This document shows, piece by piece, positions 48,144-50,119 of a stretch of 50,119 nt of DNA. A program made the translations under genes and the position numbers. Numbering within the stretch: position 1 is the stretch's first letter; every line of letters starts with the position of its first letter. Origin of the DNA: DATDAH01 sp036525535 (GTDB lineage: Bacteria; Actinomycetota; Acidimicrobiia; Acidimicrobiales; DATDAH01); assembly GCA_036525535.1 (NCBI GenBank), contig DATDAH010000269.1, positions 1 through 50,119 of the forward strand. The letters run 5' to 3'. Under the pieces are notes generated by a model. It saw only the letters and a program-made list of their open reading frames with translations. It was not told the origin of the DNA and ran no database searches.

Positions 48144-48847
48144 GGCTGGCGGCCTTCCGGGCGGGCATCGGCGCCGCAGAGGTCGGCCAGGACAGACGTG
48201 CCCCCGCGCACCTTGTCCCCCACGGTGGCGTGCACGGTGGTCCCTGTCGGCAGGAACACGTCCAGTCGGGAGCCGAACCGGATCAGTCCGAACCGCTCCC
48301 CCCGCTCGAGGTGGTCGCCGACGGTCGGGCGGAACACGATGCGGCGGGCGATGATCCCGGCGATCTGGGTCACGCCCACCTGGCCGGCGCCCTGCTCGAG
48401 CACGACCCGGTTCTGCTCGTTGCGCAGCGATGCCTTGTCGTTGAAGGCGGGCAGGAAGGAGCCCGAGTGGTAGTCGACGCCGCAGATGGTGCCCGCCACC
48501 GGGGCCCGGTTCACGTGCACGTCGAGAATCGAGAGGAAGATCGAGATCTGGGTCCGACCCGCACCGGCGTAGTGGCCCTGGGGCGTGGTCTCGATCAGCA
48601 CCACCTTGCCGTCGGCCGGCGACACGACGAGACCCTGGCCCTGGGGCACCTCCCGGTCGGGGTCTCGGAAGAAGGCGCCGACCAGGCCGGCCACGACGAG
48701 CAGGACGGCGAAGGCGACCCAGGAGAAGAGGGCGCCGACGATCGCCAGGCCCACGCCAAGAGCGATGAAGGGAAGGCCTTCGGGGGCGAGGGGGACGAGG
48801 CGACGCCGGGGAGCGCGTTGATCAGTTGCGGGCACGGGGCCACTCAC
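48140..48847 (-). CDS. psd: phosphatidylserine decarboxylase proenzyme (short type)
   Basis: This protein of about 235 residues decarboxylates phosphatidylserine to phosphatidylethanolamine. Two N-terminal hydrophobic segments (PFIALGVGLAIVGALFSWVAFAVLLVVAGLVGAFF) anchor it. They are followed by RDPDREVP, VVSPADGKV, SIFLSILDVHVNRAPV and the self-cleavage region RFGSRLDVFLP, in which Gly-Ser is the serinolysis site that generates the pyruvoyl group. The start is uncertain: GTG 48847 gives the usual family length, GTG 48835 is close, and a GTG at 48994 would add a disordered extension. A minus-strand TAGGGT near 48957 could be its -10. The gap 48848-49046 shows nothing else. Confidence 0.88.
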   Translation of the reverse strand: MSGPVPATDQRAPRRRLVPLAPEGLPFIALGVGLAIVGALFSWVAFAVLLVVAGLVGAFFRDPDREVPQGQGLVVSPADGKVVLIETTPQGHYAGAGRTQISIFLSILDVHVNRAPVAGTICGVDYHSGSFLPAFNDKASLRNEQNRVVLEQGAGQVGVTQIAGIIARRIVFRPTVGDHLERGERFGLIRFGSRLDVFLPTGTTVHATVGDKVRGGTSVLADLCGADARPEGRQP

Positions 48848-49046
48848 GGGTGGGACGGGGTTCTCGAACGGACGCCCGGGGCGTTGGGGGCGTGGTCGAG
48901 ATCCTCGGACGAGGCACGATCGCGGCCTTGCGGGTGCGGGACGCGACGTTGACCCTACGGCCTCGGGTGACCGATCCGTAGGCTTCCCCACCAATTCTCG
49001 GTACGAAGGTGCGTCGCCGGCGGCACGCCTGGTGGATCAGGACGCG

Positions 49047-50119
49047 TCAGGGGCGGAAGGTGAGGCCCTTGTACCCGTCGGTGAAGCCGGCATCGTTCAG
49101 GCGGGCCGCGACCTCGGGCGCCTCGCCGACCGGGTCACCGTCGACTCGGGCGATCTCCAGGCTGCGGACCCGGCCGTCCTTTGCCAAGGCTTGCAGGGCC
49201 TCGGGCCAGTGGTCCAGCTCGAGGGTCCGGGGGAACGTGACCAGGCTCTTGGCCCCCCGTTCACAGAAGACGGCGGGCTCGCCGTCCACCAGGACGACAT
49301 AGGCGCCGGCGCTGCGGCTCGGGCGGCCCTTCGTCTCGGGCCAACCCAGGGCGGCGCCGTACGGCTGGGCGGGATCGGCGGCCGCCAGGGTGACGGGGCC
49401 GTCGCCGTCCCGGCCGGCCCGCAGGCGGTCCACGGCGCCAGGTAGGGCGAACTGGGCCCCGCCCAGGCCGGCCACGAAGTAGCCACGGCGGACCTGGCCG
49501 CGGTCCTCCAGAGCCTTGAGCACCGGATAGACGCCGGCGAAGCCGCCTTCGGCGCCCTCCCCCAGCGCCGCCTCCCGGGTCAGCACCCCGTAGCGCTCCA
49601 GCAGCTGTTGGGCCCGGGCGTGGGCCGCCTCGGTCTCGGTCGGCACGGGGCGGCGCAACGGGTCGACCAGCGACCAACGACCTGCTCCCGGGGGCGGGCC
49701 GAGGCGGGTCAGCCGACCCGGGGTCGGGCGGCGCTTGCCGGCGCGACGGGGCTTGCCGGCCAGGAAAGCCCGCAGCGGGGCCAAGGAGTCGTTCGGGACC
49801 AGGCCCGCCCACACCAGGTCCCAGAGGGCAGCCAGCACCGTGGGCTCGTCGTAGGGGACCTCGTTCTCGGCCGAGGCGGCCACCAGGTCGGGCCAGAAGG
49901 ACGCTCCCCGCTGGTCGAGATGGGCGAGAAGAGCGGCGTGGACCGGCCCGTCCGGCGGCTCGTCGGCGGTGGGGACGAGCAGGCCGAGGCGGTCCCGGTA
50001 GACGAGGCGGACCCGACCGTCGGTGGCCCCGAGGGCACCGGCGCCGACCCAGACCACCTCGCCCGCGGTGCACAGTGCGTCGAGGTCGGATTGGCGGTAG
50101 GCGGCCATGCGGGCGGGGA
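49047..50119 (-). CDS. lhr: C-terminal part of Lhr-type DNA helicase (runs off the right edge)
   Basis: The frame is open to the right edge, so the 356 or so residues here are the C-terminus of a longer protein whose helicase core lies outside. YRQSDLDALCTAGEVVWVGAGALGATDGRVRLVYRD, ARAQQLLERYGVLTREAALGEGAEGGFAGVYPVLKALEDRGQVRRGYFVAGLGGAQFALPG and YVVLVDGEPAVFCERGAKSLVTF match the region downstream of the helicase core in actinobacterial Lhr (large helicase-related, about 1500 residues). This part is a winged-helix-rich module that contributes to 3'-5' DNA-dependent ATPase function. ATG 50108 is an internal methionine, not the start. Confidence 0.9.
   Translation of the reverse strand, partial: PARMAAYRQSDLDALCTAGEVVWVGAGALGATDGRVRLVYRDRLGLLVPTADEPPDGPVHAALLAHLDQRGASFWPDLVAASAENEVPYDEPTVLAALWDLVWAGLVPNDSLAPLRAFLAGKPRRAGKRRPTPGRLTRLGPPPGAGRWSLVDPLRRPVPTETEAAHARAQQLLERYGVLTREAALGEGAEGGFAGVYPVLKALEDRGQVRRGYFVAGLGGAQFALPGAVDRLRAGRDGDGPVTLAAADPAQPYGAALGWPETKGRPSRSAGAYVVLVDGEPAVFCERGAKSLVTFPRTLELDHWPEALQALAKDGRVRSLEIARVDGDPVGEAPEVAARLNDAGFTDGYKGLTFRP

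Noticed and set aside
1..50119. Mobile elements, integrase or phage genes
   Set aside because: No transposase, integrase, terminal repeats or shift in composition was found.
1..50119. tRNA or rRNA genes
   Set aside because: No cloverleaf-like GC-rich stem set with a TTCGAnnCC T-loop, and no rRNA sequence, was seen in the intergenic regions.

Overview
The window is about 50 kb of very GC-rich, densely packed chromosome with no sign of phage, plasmid or IS elements. High GC, frequent GTG starts, stop/start overlaps and the gene families present (DUF3052 protein, HBHA-like Lys-tailed protein, Rv0130-like MaoC hydratase, mycobacterial-type arylsulfatase, Nei, Lhr) point to an actinobacterium. 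The lifestyle genes resemble Acidimicrobiia, but that placement is inference. No rRNA, tRNA or convincing CRISPR is visible.

Layout. 1-3.3 kb: a plus-strand operon for extracytoplasmic flavin redox chemistry, with two small exported proteins, an ApbE FMN transferase, a ferric-reductase-like haem membrane protein and a degenerate ApbE paralogue. 3.4-7.6 kb: a TetR regulator, then a type I arylsulfatase and a haloalkane dehalogenase diverging from one perfectly palindromic promoter, plus a DUF1330 protein. 7.7-11 kb (minus strand): trans-aconitate methyltransferase, a DNA methyltransferase with an extra C-terminal domain, a NUDIX hydrolase and a MaoC hydratase. 11-18.9 kb: PrxQ peroxiredoxin, VOC protein, acyl-CoA synthetase, ASST-like lipoprotein, HxlR regulator with a palindromic operator, two HtrA-like proteases and a Rieske oxygenase. 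19-23.5 kb: a large hydrolase-like lipoprotein, a CDF transporter, an HBHA-like protein and 1-Cys peroxiredoxin. 23.6-30.6 kb: a 1169-residue adenylyl cyclase/ATPase/TPR protein and a MacB-type ABC exporter. 30.6-30.9 kb: a non-coding array of six motifs with a period near 55 bp, followed by a LuxR-type regulator. 31.6-34.5 kb (minus): DUF3052, a ketosteroid-isomerase homologue, NDH-2 and Nei. 34.5-41.3 kb: DUF3237, a lipocalin-like protein, an APH-type phosphotransferase, a cytochrome P450, a type III alkylsulfatase and CorA. 41.3-47.3 kb: a DrrAB-type ABC exporter diverging from a WYL regulator, a stand-alone diiron MBL protein, an MFS transporter and an ReAV-type asparaginase. 47.4-50.1 kb: pssA and psd (phosphatidylethanolamine synthesis) and the C-terminal part of an Lhr helicase leaving the right edge.

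Two regulatory patterns stand out. Many start codons sit 6-9 nt downstream of a TAnnnT hexamer, which implies widespread leaderless transcription and corrects several starts. Several divergent pairs share compact, symmetric control regions (6316-6356, 15820-15848, 43169-43210). Functionally the window mixes housekeeping genes with sulfate-ester, haloalkane, acyl-CoA and steroid-like lipid catabolism, as expected of a free-living aerobic heterotroph.
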